DNA of 64,000 bases from assembly GCA_002914845.1 (NCBI GenBank), contig JXTC01000151.1, positions 253,738 through 317,737 of the forward strand, read 5' to 3'. The notes below the pieces were generated by a model. It was not told the DNA's origin. It saw nothing but the letters and a program-made list of their open reading frames with translations, and ran no database searches. The translations under genes and the position numbers were made by a program. The first letter of the stretch is position 1, and the number at the start of each line of letters is the position of its first letter. Below are positions 48,701-59,599 of this stretch, piece by piece. The stretch is from Trema orientale (taxonomy: Eukaryota; Streptophyta; Magnoliopsida; Rosales; Cannabaceae).

Positions 48701-51131
48701 TTACTATAAACTTTGGAACTTTTAAAGCTTATTGATTGCATGTTGCAATCCCTCAAATATGCTTAAGTTGAGAACGATACCAGATTCACAACATAAAATC
48801 AAAACAAGACTGTTATGAATAAAAGCTAAAGGGTGTTTATAAAATACGAAGAAAAATGTCATCACAACCACTTTAGGAAAAAAGCCAAAAAAAAGGGGGG
48901 AACAAAAGACATGTTTGAATTCAAGATGCTTGATATTGAAAATAAAATAAATCACAATATTCACGGTTAATAGAACCGAAAATAGATGAGAAATTGCTTC
49001 AAACCACAAGAAAATTTCAGAGAGAGAGAGAATGAGGAAGAACATAAACTGGTTCTTCTAACAGTATAAAACCCAGACACATCGAAGCGGTTAACCTACA
49101 AATCAACAACAATTGATGAAATAAGTTCGTCAAAACTAAAAGAAACTTTTTACCTTTATTTCATTAACAGCGTGTTTCCTTGATGATGGTGAGAACCTAT
49201 TAACATATATGACCTGAAACATAAAAACATTGAGACAAAACATCTTCTTATCAAAAATAAAAAATAAAAAGTCAGCAATTAAAGACAATTGTAAGTTGAT
49301 TTATTCAAGATATAAATCCATGCATGCGGAATAAATTATAGTTAACCAGTACAAAGGCACACAGATACCTGCATTGCTCTGATGATAGTTCCAACAAAAG
49401 GAATAGAATCATGGGACTCTGATGCCACAATGGTAGGAGACAATTCATAGAAGTAGAAAATAGGTTCAATATATGATACATGATTAGATACAACAATGGG
49501 AGCAGTTTCCCTAGGAGCAGGTTTCCCTTTCCGTTTAATCCAATGATAGCTGCAAGGAAAATGGGGGAGGAAACAGTCAGAAGTCTACGAAATAAGCATT
49601 CTTCAACTGAACCTTCAAAGAAGAAAAGGCAAAGATGCTTGGAAAGGACTTGTCCCTCATATAGCACCAAATTCTGCCATCCATCTTAGCAAAATATATA
49701 CTCAGACAAGTTCTTCACTAGTTAAAGACTAAAAATTACGTCCTTTTCAATCTATCTTACATCAACCAGAGAACCACAAAGGGATTCTAAACAACAAAAC
49801 AAGAACATATTATAACATTCCATACTGAATTCATCACACAAAAACACCCTATTGTAGGTAGACACAAGTATCACACAACTGAATTATTGTGTCTTGGATG
49901 GCACTCTTGATAGTATTCCCTTAAAGGATAACATAATTTTATTTCAATGATTTCGGATAATCTTTGCTTCTCTTCTTTTTTTTTTTTTAAAAATAAACGT
50001 GGATATCCGGTTCGGGCCCCTCCCCAACTAATCCCACGGGAATACCCGCGCGACCCAACGCCAGGTTCGGGAGACAACAGAAATTAGTTCAGCTACCGGG
50101 ATTTGAACTTGAGAGGAAGAGGTAGACTTCTCATGCTACCCTCCTTGCCACTTGAACTAATGCCACTCTTGATAGTATTCCCTTAAAGGATAACATAATT
50201 TTATTTCAATGAATTCGGATAATCTTTGCTTCTCATCAATAAAAACAGAACACAGTGGAACGTTTTATAAACCAATGAAATATCATATTAAATTAGTTTT
50301 CACTCCCTATACTTTGTTAAGCATCCAAATTCCAAACCATATCCCAGAATCACTTTCGAAATTCAAAACCGCAATCAACTTTCCCAGTTAACCCAGAAGC
50401 AGAAAATCGCACGCTTCAAAATCCATATAAATTCTGCATAATTTTATTTCCCAGTTCAGCCTAAAACAAAATAATTAAACTTAATTCAAAACAATCCTTC
50501 ATTCCCTAAAAACTCCATATTAACCACGTATCTATCCCCATACTCCAACCAACAAAAACTGAAACTAAAACCAAAATCAATTGACAATTTCCACAAAAAC
50601 TCGAAAATCCAAAACAAAATTCGAACTTGAAACTTACCCAAAAGAGAAGAGAATACACCGAGCCGAAAACCGAGTTACCCACATGATCCTACACCTCCAT
50701 TTGGGCATAGGGTTCTGCTTGTCTTTCCAACCCTCAAGAGCCAATCTGGTAGCCAAATACCCCACAGCGAGAGAAGCCCCAAAAAGAACGAGCCGAGCAA
50801 TCACAATAGGCAAGAGAATCAGAATCTTAACCCACTCGTATACCCCATCAATCACCGGCGTATGGTTCCGAAACGGGTTCACGGTCGGCTGCCGGGGCAC
50901 CTCGAACCAATCCGACCCGAGAAACGCAAACGGGTTGCGATGACCCAATTGGGTATCATCATCGTCGTCGTGGCGAACGCAATTTTGGTTGCTGTGATTG
51001 CAATGATCGATTCGGTTCGATGGTCCTTGATGATGGTTCAGGCGGTCGTCTTGCTGGACGTCTATGATCAAATGGGGATAATCGGACGGCGGAGATGAGA
51101 GGAGAGGCGAGGCAAGATCGTTCTCCGCCAT
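42711..51131 (-). CDS. LPEAT2: LPEAT2-like lysophospholipid acyltransferase with EF-hands
   Basis: Fourteen exons on the minus strand: 51131-50638, 49549-49369, 49213-49154, 48427-48264, 48167-48104, 48004-47936, 47627-47532, 46540-46496, 45512-45442, 44827-44761, 44290-44240, 43283-43173, 43068-43021 and 42881-42711. All borders are GT/AG with correct phase, giving 1692 nt (563 aa; Arabidopsis LPEAT2 is about 540). Residues 101-132 are a hydrophobic, membrane-associated stretch. The acyltransferase motifs are NHVSYIE (187-193; H188, with Glu instead of Asp) and FPEGTTTNG (259-267). C-terminal EF-hands: a canonical loop DIDNDGKISKDE (516-527) and two degenerate ones. Family knowledge: re-acylates lysophosphatidylethanolamine and related lysolipids with acyl-CoA at ER membranes (Lands cycle). 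The first ~60 residues are variable (poly-Asp, His-rich). SINE-type insertions sit in introns 1, 7 and 11. Very secure. Confidence 0.96.
43558..43653 (+). mobile_element. Short tRNA-like retroposon in LPEAT2 intron 11
   Basis: Flanked by GTAAAACGTC (43548-43557) and GTAAAACATC (43654-43663). It has a box-B-like GAGTTCAAATCCCC and an A-rich tail. Box A is not clear, so it is either a diverged or truncated SINE. Confidence 0.5.
46980..47108 (+). mobile_element. SINE in LPEAT2 intron 7
   Basis: Flanked by TTGTATACCTAGTATC (46964-46979) and TTGTATGCCTAGTATC (47109-47124), a 16-bp duplication with one mismatch. Inside: box-A-like GCTAGCTCAAGGGGTTAG, box B GGGTTTAAGTCCCC, a short body, CTTATCGAAAGGGGGG and a purine-rich tail ending in (GAA)n. 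Antisense to the gene. Confidence 0.85.
49973..50159 (-). mobile_element. SINE in LPEAT2 intron 1 with 75-bp flanking repeats
   Basis: On the minus strand: TAGTTCAAGTGGCAAGG (box A), CAAGTTCAAATCCCGG (box B), a GC-rich body (GTCGCGCGGGTATTCC, GGGGCCCGAACCGGATATCC), then poly-A (poly-T at about 49976-49988 on plus). This is a typical plant tRNA-derived SINE. It is bounded by 75-bp direct repeats (49898-49972 and 50160-50234) with two mismatches, far longer than normal. Confidence 0.85.
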
Positions 51132-51672
51132 TGAAGACTGCTAGTGGAGCAGGAGGAGAGAGAAGTTGGTGCCTTGGTGGTGTGGATCCAGCATGGGACT
51201 TTGTGCTATTTCTTATTTATTATTTAAGCGTGTGCTGTAATGTTTTGTGGTCGTCGTGGGAAAGACCTTTATTATTTTATTCTAGCCACGTGCTTTATCA
51301 TTATTTTTCCTCTCTTTTTTAAAGTAAAATTTTGATTTCTTTTTTTCCTCTTTTTCTTTTAAAAAAAAAAGAAAAAGAAAATGTGACTTGATGCGGCTCG
51401 ATTCTTAACCGCGTATATTTTTCGAGGTAAATTCATAACTAAATATGAGTTGTTAAATCTATCGTATCGTATTTAATGTAATTCTATGTTTCTAGATTTC
51501 AAGTGTTATTATTAATTTTTTTTTTCAAAAAAAGTAGTACTATGGGCTGCAATAGCTGCCTGACTCTATTAGCGAGTGAGTGATTATAATTAATACAATC
51601 ACTGGTACATCAAGTAGTGTTGATGCGAGAAATTTAATTTGAATTTTATGATAAAAAATTATAAAATATTAT
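51132..51672 (-). promoter_or_regulatory. LPEAT2 upstream region
   Basis: The first ~120 bp upstream of the start codon are GC-richer and likely 5' leader. Further up is AT-rich sequence with TTAAATAATAAATAAG around 51213-51228 that could serve as a weak TATA element, and poly-A/T runs near 51360. No divergent gene is seen. Confidence 0.4.
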
Positions 51673-52032
51673 GCCTCCGTTTGTTTCAACCATTTCATTC
51701 CATTGGAATAGAAAATCCATTTGAATGTGTGTTTGTTTCAATAATTCAGTTTTTCCATTCAAATGATCTTTTAGAATGTATGTTTGTTTCAACAATTCAG
51801 TTTTTCCATTCAAATGGTCCATCCGAAAAGTTAGCCATTGAAATGGTTTTTTTGTGTCTTAAATAAGAATGGAGGAAGAGAGGTGTTTTTGAATGGTCCA
51901 TTCTAATGCTCTCATTCTAATTACAACACATTTCACTATTTTTTCCATTCAAATGTCTCTCATTCCAATTATAATACATTCTGTAATTTCTATTTAAATA
52001 CACACATTCAAATAGGCGAACCAAACGGACCC
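51673..52032. mobile_element. TIR element relic with CCGTTTG ends
   Basis: Left end GCCTCCGTTTGTTTCAACC; the right end in reverse complement is GGGTCCGTTTGGTTCGCC. The body is rich in CATTCAAATG/CATTTGAATG and includes a ~53-bp tandem duplication (TTTGTTTCAAYAATTCAGTT at about 51731 and 51784). Similar GTTTGG-ended MITEs are common in plants. Target duplication not resolved. Confidence 0.6.
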
Positions 52033-52906
52033 TATATGAGTCTAAACAAAAATACGGAACTTTTCTTTCTCGTTTTCATAAACAATGACTAATTTGGTAT
52101 TGATGTAGTTGTATTACACCCACGCAATAGTTGTGCGAAAAAAATCTTAAGTACTTAGTAAATTTAATTTACAAAATTACGCTGCAACATCTAATCTAAG
52201 TATAGATTCTTAAAAAAAAAAGGTCCTTCTAACAAATCAATATAAGTTGTCAAATCATTAATATAGATTGCGATCGTAACTTGCATGTATAATATGGTGG
52301 TAATCATGTTTCCTTTCATTGTAGGGATCGTAATGCTAGATTTCCACTTTCCTAAGGTTTTTTTTTTTTTTAGAAACAAACAAATAAATTGATACAAAAT
52401 TTACCTCCCCAACTAATTTGGCTAATTTGGTCCAATTAAATAAGAATGTTTTTAATTAACCAATATAGTCTTACCTAAAAAACATTAATCAATGAAACAA
52501 AAATGTATGCAATTTTTCTTCATTGAATCTTCCATTCTTTTTTTCTTTTTCTTTTTTTTTTTCATTTCATCCACCATCAGTTTTGCCTTTTCGAGTTAGC
52601 ATTTATTGGGTATAATTTGTATTGGTCTACTTATCTAGATGGATGGTTTTATAATTTCTGAAAATGGGATGGATAAATCAAACATTTCACATAAACCTAT
52701 AAGATATTGTTGTTATTTTCCCTATTTATTTCCTATCTTTTTTTCCTTGGAAATTTGGTTCTATCTTTTCTTTTCGAATTTCCTATCTTGAATGGTTAAA
52801 GAAAATAATCTATATTTTAGATCTTCTATCCCAAAATATATTTTGGTTATTTTTGTATTTAATTCCACGAATTTAGTACTTTACTTGATATATATATATA
52901 TATATT

Positions 52907-53126
52907 AAGCACCAATCTAGTATCTTTTTTTTACTACAAGTATTATTTTGCCTAATTAAAATTCATCACATATATTTTTTATGACAAAGGTAGAGAGAAA
53001 AAAAAAATATTATTTATTATTTTTTTTTCAAGTACTTAAATCATAATAGCTATTAGATAATGATCCAATGGCTAAAAAAAAATCTATAAATTAGTATAAA
53101 AAAAATACTTATTAGATTATGGCCCA
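52907..53126. mobile_element. MITE copy D
   Basis: Left end AGCACCAATCTAGTATCTTT following (TA)n (52890-52904). Right end ATACTTATTAGATTATGGCC. The centre is AGATAATGATCCAATGGCT. It is the most diverged of the four related copies; the right flank is ATATTTTT rather than a clean (TA)n. Confidence 0.75.
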
Positions 53127-53389
53127 TATTTTTTTTTTTTTTTTGGGGGGAAAAACCCTTTTTAAGAAGGAAAAATTAGACAACAACCACTTTTGAGGGT
53201 GGATAATAGAATCGTGCCACCTGGTCCTTTTAATACCACTTTTTTTTGTCCAAAAAGTCTGTCTTGTCCCTATGTTTTCTGCAACCTCCTCTGTGAAATC
53301 CTTGTTCCACTCTCTGTCTTCCTCTATTCTCTCTCTAAAAAAATCGCACAGCAAGTTCATGGAGAAAGTTCGATCAATGGAGGATTTTA

Positions 53390-53545
53390 GGTAGTTCCTG
53401 AGCACCTTCACCTCGTCACTCGTGCTCAAGCGGCTCAGGCACACGACGCACGTGTCCCAGTGCTCGTTCTCACATGGGAATCACTTCATGATTTCGCCGA
53501 ACATGGTCAGGAGCAGGCGAGCAGGCTGTCTCTGGTCAACTGAGT
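53390..53545 (-). pseudogene. RING-H2-like E3 ligase gene fragment
   Basis: The minus-strand frame reads QRQPARLLLTMFGEIMK, an in-frame TGA (53483-53481), then FPCENEHWDTCVVCLSRLS and TSDEVKVLRN. CVVCLSRLSTSDEVKVL matches the first half of a plant RING-H2 finger (CxxCLxxFxxxDEVRxLxxC). The second Cys/His cluster is absent, and the frame runs on into unrelated sequence. Local GC content is clearly above the surroundings, as expected for a captured or retroposed gene piece. I infer a pseudogene fragment; the source gene is unknown. Confidence 0.6.
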
Positions 53546-53911
53546 CAGAGGAGAAGAATAAGAAGAAGAAGAAGAAGAAGCAGAAGAAGAGGGAGATAGT
53601 GTTGGAGATAAGAATTGAAGGTTTTCAGATTCTAGAAATTGGATTTCAAATTAGAAGAAAAAGAATAATGGGTTCGGTTTCTGAATCTGAGGGCCCAAAA
53701 GAATAGCTATCTAGATACTGCAATTATAAGAGCTACGTTGTATAACATATGAAAAAGTACATTTAAATTTCAATAATAATAAATTTCTTGTTTTGAACAA
53801 TGTTTATTTTATTTCTAGTTTTAAAAGGAATTTGATTTCTATTTCCAGATTGTATGAGCAATATTACTTTGTTTCATTTGATAATAATTCCGTTATTATT
53901 TCTAAAAATGG

Positions 53912-55130
53912 CTTAAATATTTGCTCCTGATTTTTAAATAATGAGCTTTATATGTTAAGGCCTACTGTTAACTCATTGATGAATACTGAGATGTTTAGAG
54001 TTGAAAAACCCAAAACTAAGAAACAAAAGATTCCCATGACAATAACACATATCTTTGGCATCTTTGACTAGGTCGCATTAACCTTGACAGAATTAATAGA
54101 TGATAAGGGAAGGTCATTTGAGAGAGCTAAATATTGGCACTCTATCAGTTTGTGAATCCTGTATTGAAGATAAAATCACCAAAAGACCATTTTCTACAAA
54201 AGGTCAAAGAGGTACTGAACCTCTTGAATTAATACATTCCGATGTTTGTGGTCCATTGAATGTATAAGTAGGAGGGGGTTACGAATATTTTGTCATATTC
54301 ATTGACGACTATTCAAGATATAGTTATATTTACCTAATGCATAGGAAATCTGAAACTTTTGAAAAGTTTAAAGAGCTCCAAGTAGAAGTTAAATAGCAGC
54401 TAGATAAGTCAATAAAATCTCTTCGATCAGATTGAGGAGGTGAATACATTGATAATGAATTCAATGTTCACCTTGTTGAGTATGGAATTATATCCCAACT
54501 AACAGCTCCGGGTACACCACAACAAAATAGTGTTGCAGAAAAGAGAAATCGAACATTACTCGACATGGTAAGATCCATGCTTGATTATTCTACTTTACTC
54601 AACTCATTTTGGGGTTATGCGTTACAAACTGTTGTATACATTCTAAACGTGGTATCTTATAAGTCAGTACCAAAGGCACCTCTAGAGTTATGGAATGGTC
54701 AAAAACCTAGTTTGCGCATATATATATATGGGGGTGTCCAGCACACATACTGAAAGAGAAATCTGGAAAATTAGAACCTCACACAGAAGTATACATGATT
54801 GTGGGTTATCCCAAGGGAACGAAGGGAGATCTATTTTATAGTCCTACAAGATAAGAAAGTATTTATATCGACAAATGCTACTTTTCTTGAAACTAACTAT
54901 ATGACAGATTATAAACCTCGTAGCAAAGTTGTTATAGAAGAGTTACTTTCTGATGAGATCAGACCACTGCCGACAATTGCTACCAAATAAGAAAAGAAAA
55001 CCACCTCTCTAAATCAGGATGCTTTGCCACCTCGATGTAGTGGGATGGTGATAAGACCATCAGCTCGCTATAGAGAAATTAGAGAAGCTCAAATAGTTAT
55101 ATCTGATAATGGCAAAAAAATCTCCGTAGT
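53912..55130 (+). pseudogene. Ty1/copia gag-pre-integrase and integrase fragment
   Basis: Translated in shifting frames: NNELYMLRPTVNSL and a degraded LGHINLDRI-like stretch (gag-pre-integrase), then [91 protein letters not shown] and YPKGTKGDLFYSP. These are the ordered landmarks of a copia integrase. Several stops and frameshifts occur (for example before GGEYIDNEF). Reverse transcriptase, RNase H and LTRs are missing; the fragment ends after a SARYREIREAQ-like segment. Inactive relic. Confidence 0.92.
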
Positions 55131-58100
55131 GCACCTATAACTTTCTTGCATTTGTATGTCTAAACTCCAAAGTCTAAACCTCCTCTCTCTCTTTTTTTTT
55201 TTAATATTAAACCTTTTTCAATGTATAGTTGTACTAAAAATATGACATTGACTCACGAGTTAGTCATTATGAGGGAATGTTATTTGCTCATGTCGCGTTA
55301 CATATCTTCATACGAAGAAGGGACTAACTTTTTCATTGGACTAATATGACCCAATTTATAGAAAAATGATTTCTTACAATGAAGTAAGAACTAACATCTA
55401 ACAAGAGAGCTTCTTGAGCCAAGAGCACAACCAAAGAAAGTGAGAAAATTAGATAATAGTCACTTGTTATATTTGAGTTTTTACTTTTATTGGCAATTTT
55501 ATTTTATTATTAAATTCTGTTGCCGTTTTTATTGGTGAATTTTCTTTGTTTTTTTTCCTCTCATTATATCACAATTTCTCTTATATGTTGTAATTTTAAC
55601 TACAGTTGATAAAATGGGCAGGTCGGGACTTGGGTGCACAGACGGGCTCCTAGGGGGTGCCAGGCCTGGTTTAAGAAAAATAAGATTATTATATGTATAA
55701 TTAATTAAAAATATTAGAAATTTATTTAAAAAATAATATATTATATTTTTTCCCTATTGATAAAAATTAAAAATAATTAAATAAATTATAAGTATATAAG
55801 TTGAATAGTTAATAAAAAAAGTTAAAATAAAAACCTTAAGAAAATTATTTAGAATTAGATTGAAATTTGAAAGTGTGAAAAAAAGAGTGAGGGAATGTGT
55901 ATATATAAGTATAGGAAAAAGTTTTTTTTTTTTAAATTTACTTAAAAATATTTTTTAAAAATAAAAAAAAATCATTTTGGCCGGCTTGTGAGGTCTAATT
56001 TTGACAACTAACAATTCGTCCTTTCCCTCATTTTTTACACAATTTCTCTGATCCGTTGTATTTTTTAACTATTAATTCACAAATAATTGTTTTAGGAATT
56101 TCTAGAATTTAAAATTCCCCTAAAGAAAAAAGAAGGTTGGGGGGGGAGGGGGGGGGCGCGGGGACACATTAGGGACTTAATTGTGCATGTTTTTGGACGT
56201 TAAATCATGGGAGACATTAGGGACTTACTTGGTAGCACTTAAAGATTGTGCATGTTTTTGGACATTAAATCATATCTTAGTCTCTTTAAAAAAAGAAAAA
56301 AAAATCAAATCTTAGTCAATCAATACGCAATTATTAAAATTAAATCTCATGAAAAATTGACGTTTAAATATATTTTATTGTAGGGATCTTTTAATGGTAT
56401 CTAGTATTTATATTTTCAACTAACATAGTAACAGTTCTCTCTTTTTTTTGGCCTTCTTCCTTCTATTCAATTTTTTTAATACAATTTTTAAGGTGATGAG
56501 AAGTCAGTTGACTTTTGAGGGTGCTTTCAACATTATACACACGGTCATATTCAGGGGGTGGCTTTGTTCGCGTCGTCGCATTAAGGCACCCTTTTTTTTT
56601 CTTAAAAATAATTTTTTATTTACCAAAATATATTAATTTTTTCCCTTAAACTTCACGGGTAATCATGTACACAGTACACCCCAGCCCATAATTTTTCTTT
56701 GAATTGTACCGCATGAAAAAAAAAATCCCAGCAAAATAGAAAATAGGTTCAACCATATAAAATTCAAGATAACTTCATCGAATTGTTTTTCTTCTTAAAG
56801 AGGAAATTCGTTATGCAAGGATATTAAAGTTTGTTTTTATATATATATTAAAAAAAAAAGAGAATACTCCAAGAATTTATCTTAGTTTTTTTTTTTTTTG
56901 GTTTTTATTCTCTTCTACGTGACTTCCAGTTCATTTCTTTAATATTATGGGTAATTTAATTTTTTTTTGAAAACATTCGCATTAGTGTTGATTGCAACAC
57001 AAGGTTTGGAAATTGTAAGAGACAGTAATCAATAAGAAATAAAAATAAAATATAAAAGTAAGAAAAATTTCTAAGCAATGGAAGGAGAGGGAGGGAAGGA
57101 GAGACTTGTCTTGATCGTTTTAGAGCTTCTGAGATCGGATAAATTAAGGGAGTTTTATGGTGGTGAATGAGTTTACTGGGTGCACATAAAAAACTTAGGA
57201 ATTAAATGTTCATTCTTTTAGTCACCTATATTTGTCATTTTACTTGTTAGATGATAACTTTTATGTCAACGAAGAGTGCCCATCAAGGATTAAAATGTCG
57301 ATGTCAAAGTTTTATTTTATAGATATTGTAGAAGATATTGTCGATATCGAAGATATTTCAGAAAAATACCAAAACTTGTCTTAAAATCAAAATTTTTGAG
57401 GAAAACTCTAAAAAATACTAAAATAAGTGATATTTTATAACTTATACTAGTTTTTATTTAAAAACAAAACCTATTTATACTTAAGACAAAAAAATATACG
57501 TATATACTATATAGTAGAAAAACGATCGAATTTCATTTTATGGAACAATTTTAAAATCAAAATATATCACGCCATTTTATTTACATCCATATAAATACCT
57601 TAAAAATTATAACTAGTTCTAAATTATATTGAAAATAAATAAAAATTATTGATAATATTAAACAATTCAAATGTATTGAATACCAAAAGAAATCGACCAA
57701 CCCCTCTCGAGATACCTCTAACACAAAATCAAATCATTTTACTCGTACGAGCATAGATAGAAGACGGGGTATTACGGCCTCCAACGGTCCAAACTCTGCC
57801 TACACCAGAAGAAACAAGGAATCCCAAGTTCTGTTTGTTTCACAAAAAAAGTAGGTCATGCTACATCTGACTGTTATACAGTACGAAAAACCTACCATGA
57901 AAAAGCTCAAAGAGGCGAAATTTTATTGGAGCAACAACAAAGGGCTGAGAATAACCCATTCCCTAATCATGGAAGAGGTTAAATAAATGTCTACACTGCT
58001 ATTGAGACGACTGGCGAAGAAAAAAATCTGTAAACAACTATCAAGAAATCCAGAAGTTGCCAGGGAAAAATCCACAAAATCTCAAGTTCTATTATGAGGC

Positions 58101-58360
58101 AATATAAACCATCTTCAATAATTCACTGGGTTTTAGGTCCAGGTAAGTTTTTGATACCAACCATAATAACTCTATAAATATCCCCTTCATTGGGGACTGT
58201 TACTTGTAAAATATTTCAGTTATCATAAATGGTTGGTTTCTATTTTTCTGTACTTCTATTATATGGTACATGCAATTTATAAGCTTTAGTACCAGAATAT
58301 TTAATTGAGGTTGCATAAAACTGCAATCATTATCTCACAATTTATACCGTCATGTAAAAT
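55131..58360. other. Intergenic, no gene seen
   Basis: AT-rich. It contains a GC-rich islet near 55620-55670 (GGCAGGTCGGGACTTGGG, unassigned), a G-run at 56139-56164, a following imperfect duplication (GACATTAGGGACTTA at about 56164 and 56213) and poly-A/T tracts. No conserved domain in any frame. Confidence 0.6.
56139..56164 (+). other. G-rich tract, potential G-quadruplex
   Basis: Runs of 8, 9 and 4 G separated by A or CGC within 26 bp, in otherwise AT-rich DNA. Confidence 0.6.
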
Positions 58361-58648
58361 GCTACGGTAATCGACAAGGTGATCCAACTAAAGATGCGAG
58401 ATGCTAAGGCTATCGACAATATGACCTAGCTAGAGCAGGATCATGCGATATGCCATCAAGGCTAATCGATAATATGACCTAGCCAAAAGCAAGATCACGC
58501 GAAACGCTAAAAGCTATCGACAAGATGATCCGACTGGAAAAAAGATCATGCGAAATGCCAAAGCTATCGACAAAATGACCTGACTAAAACAGAATCATGC
58601 GAAATGCCGAATATCTCAAGGCTATCGACAAGATGATCTGTTTCAAAA
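58361..58648 (+). repeat. Minisatellite, about 5.5 units of ~50 bp
   Basis: Units start at about 58361, 58409, 58461, 58513, 58563 and 58621 (partial). The core is GCTATCGACAAGATGACC followed by about 12 variable bases and GATCATGCGAAATGCCAA. Units differ by about 10-25 % from each other. The motif is GC-richer than the surroundings and includes a conserved TATCGA and a GATCATGCG box. Not a CRISPR: there are no unique spacers. Confidence 0.9.
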
Positions 58649-58979
58649 TAATATCAGTGATATTATACTCATATTTTATTTTTATACAAATACTTCTGAC
58701 TTTAGGAGAAAAAAAAAAACAGATGTGGATCAATTAATTATCGTGGGAACTCCCTTATAAGATATTATATCTTACTATATAGCTAATTTATTAATTATCA
58801 TCTATACCAATAAATATTGGGGACTAATTGAAATTCTTATTAGTTTCTATTTTTCTTATTCTCATCCCTAATAATTATTTATATTTTCTCTTATATCTAA
58901 ATGTGAGATTTTGTTCTTTATATTGGACTAATCTCTCAATTTTGAAAGGCAATTTCTTCTTCATAATTTATTTACATGA

Positions 58980-59285
58980 GATGCTCACAATAATTTTGAA
59001 GCAGTAAACATTCTTTTGAAGAGCTATTCTCAATGACATCACAAGTCGCTGTAAAGAACTACTGTTGGCAAGCAAGCTGAATATAATTATTGAAGCTTCA
59101 CAGAAATTAATCTCAATAATACTCAAGCTCATCTCCAAAGAGTTGCTCACATGCAACGTACTCTTTTTCCTTCTAGAGATTTTTCCCACTGGGTTTTGTT
59201 CTACTAAGGTTTTAACGAGGCGTTGTTTGAGTTGGGCCAATCCAATAGAAATGTTTTGGCATAACTATCTAGATCCCAACTAGAA
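58980..59285 (+). mobile_element. LTR-retroelement internal 3' end relic
   Basis: The stretch TACTCTTTTTCCTTCTAGAG, TTTTTCCCACTGGGTTTTG, CTAAGGTTTTAACGAGGC (about 59158-59222) closely resembles the conserved segment just after the pol gene of many plant copia and TRIM elements. No coding domain or full LTR pair was identified. Confidence 0.5.
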
Positions 59286-59599
59286 CCAGCGATTTGCAAT
59301 CATGAGCTTATCTACAGTTCCTATCAGCCTTGAATTGGAAGAATATTAGATTATTTTATAGGTGGGTGTCAACCTAGTTGGGATGTACCTGTAAGATAAT
59401 GGTGCTTCATCTTTTCTCGGAAATTCATTCAAAAGAAGAAATTCTCTCTCCATAAATGCGGTGCTTCCAAGACCTATTTGAAGACCATATTGCGAAAAAT
59501 TCATATTAGTGAGCTCTAGCAAATGGTCACATTTACTAAAACTCAGGGGACTTAATGTTTTGGGATATTTACAAATTACCAATAAATTTTTATATTAGG

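Noticed and set aside
49871..50077. 68-codon minus-strand open frame containing MSPEPGVGSRGYSRGISWGG
   Set aside because: It is the GC-rich body of the SINE at 49973-50159, not a gene.
50581..51098. Plus-strand open frames of 120 and 78 codons near 51 kb
   Set aside because: Antisense shadows of LPEAT2 exon 1, which is GC-richer and so lacks stops on the other strand.
58361..58648. Possible CRISPR-like array
   Set aside because: Repeats are directly tandem and diverged along their length, without unique spacers; this is a plant minisatellite.
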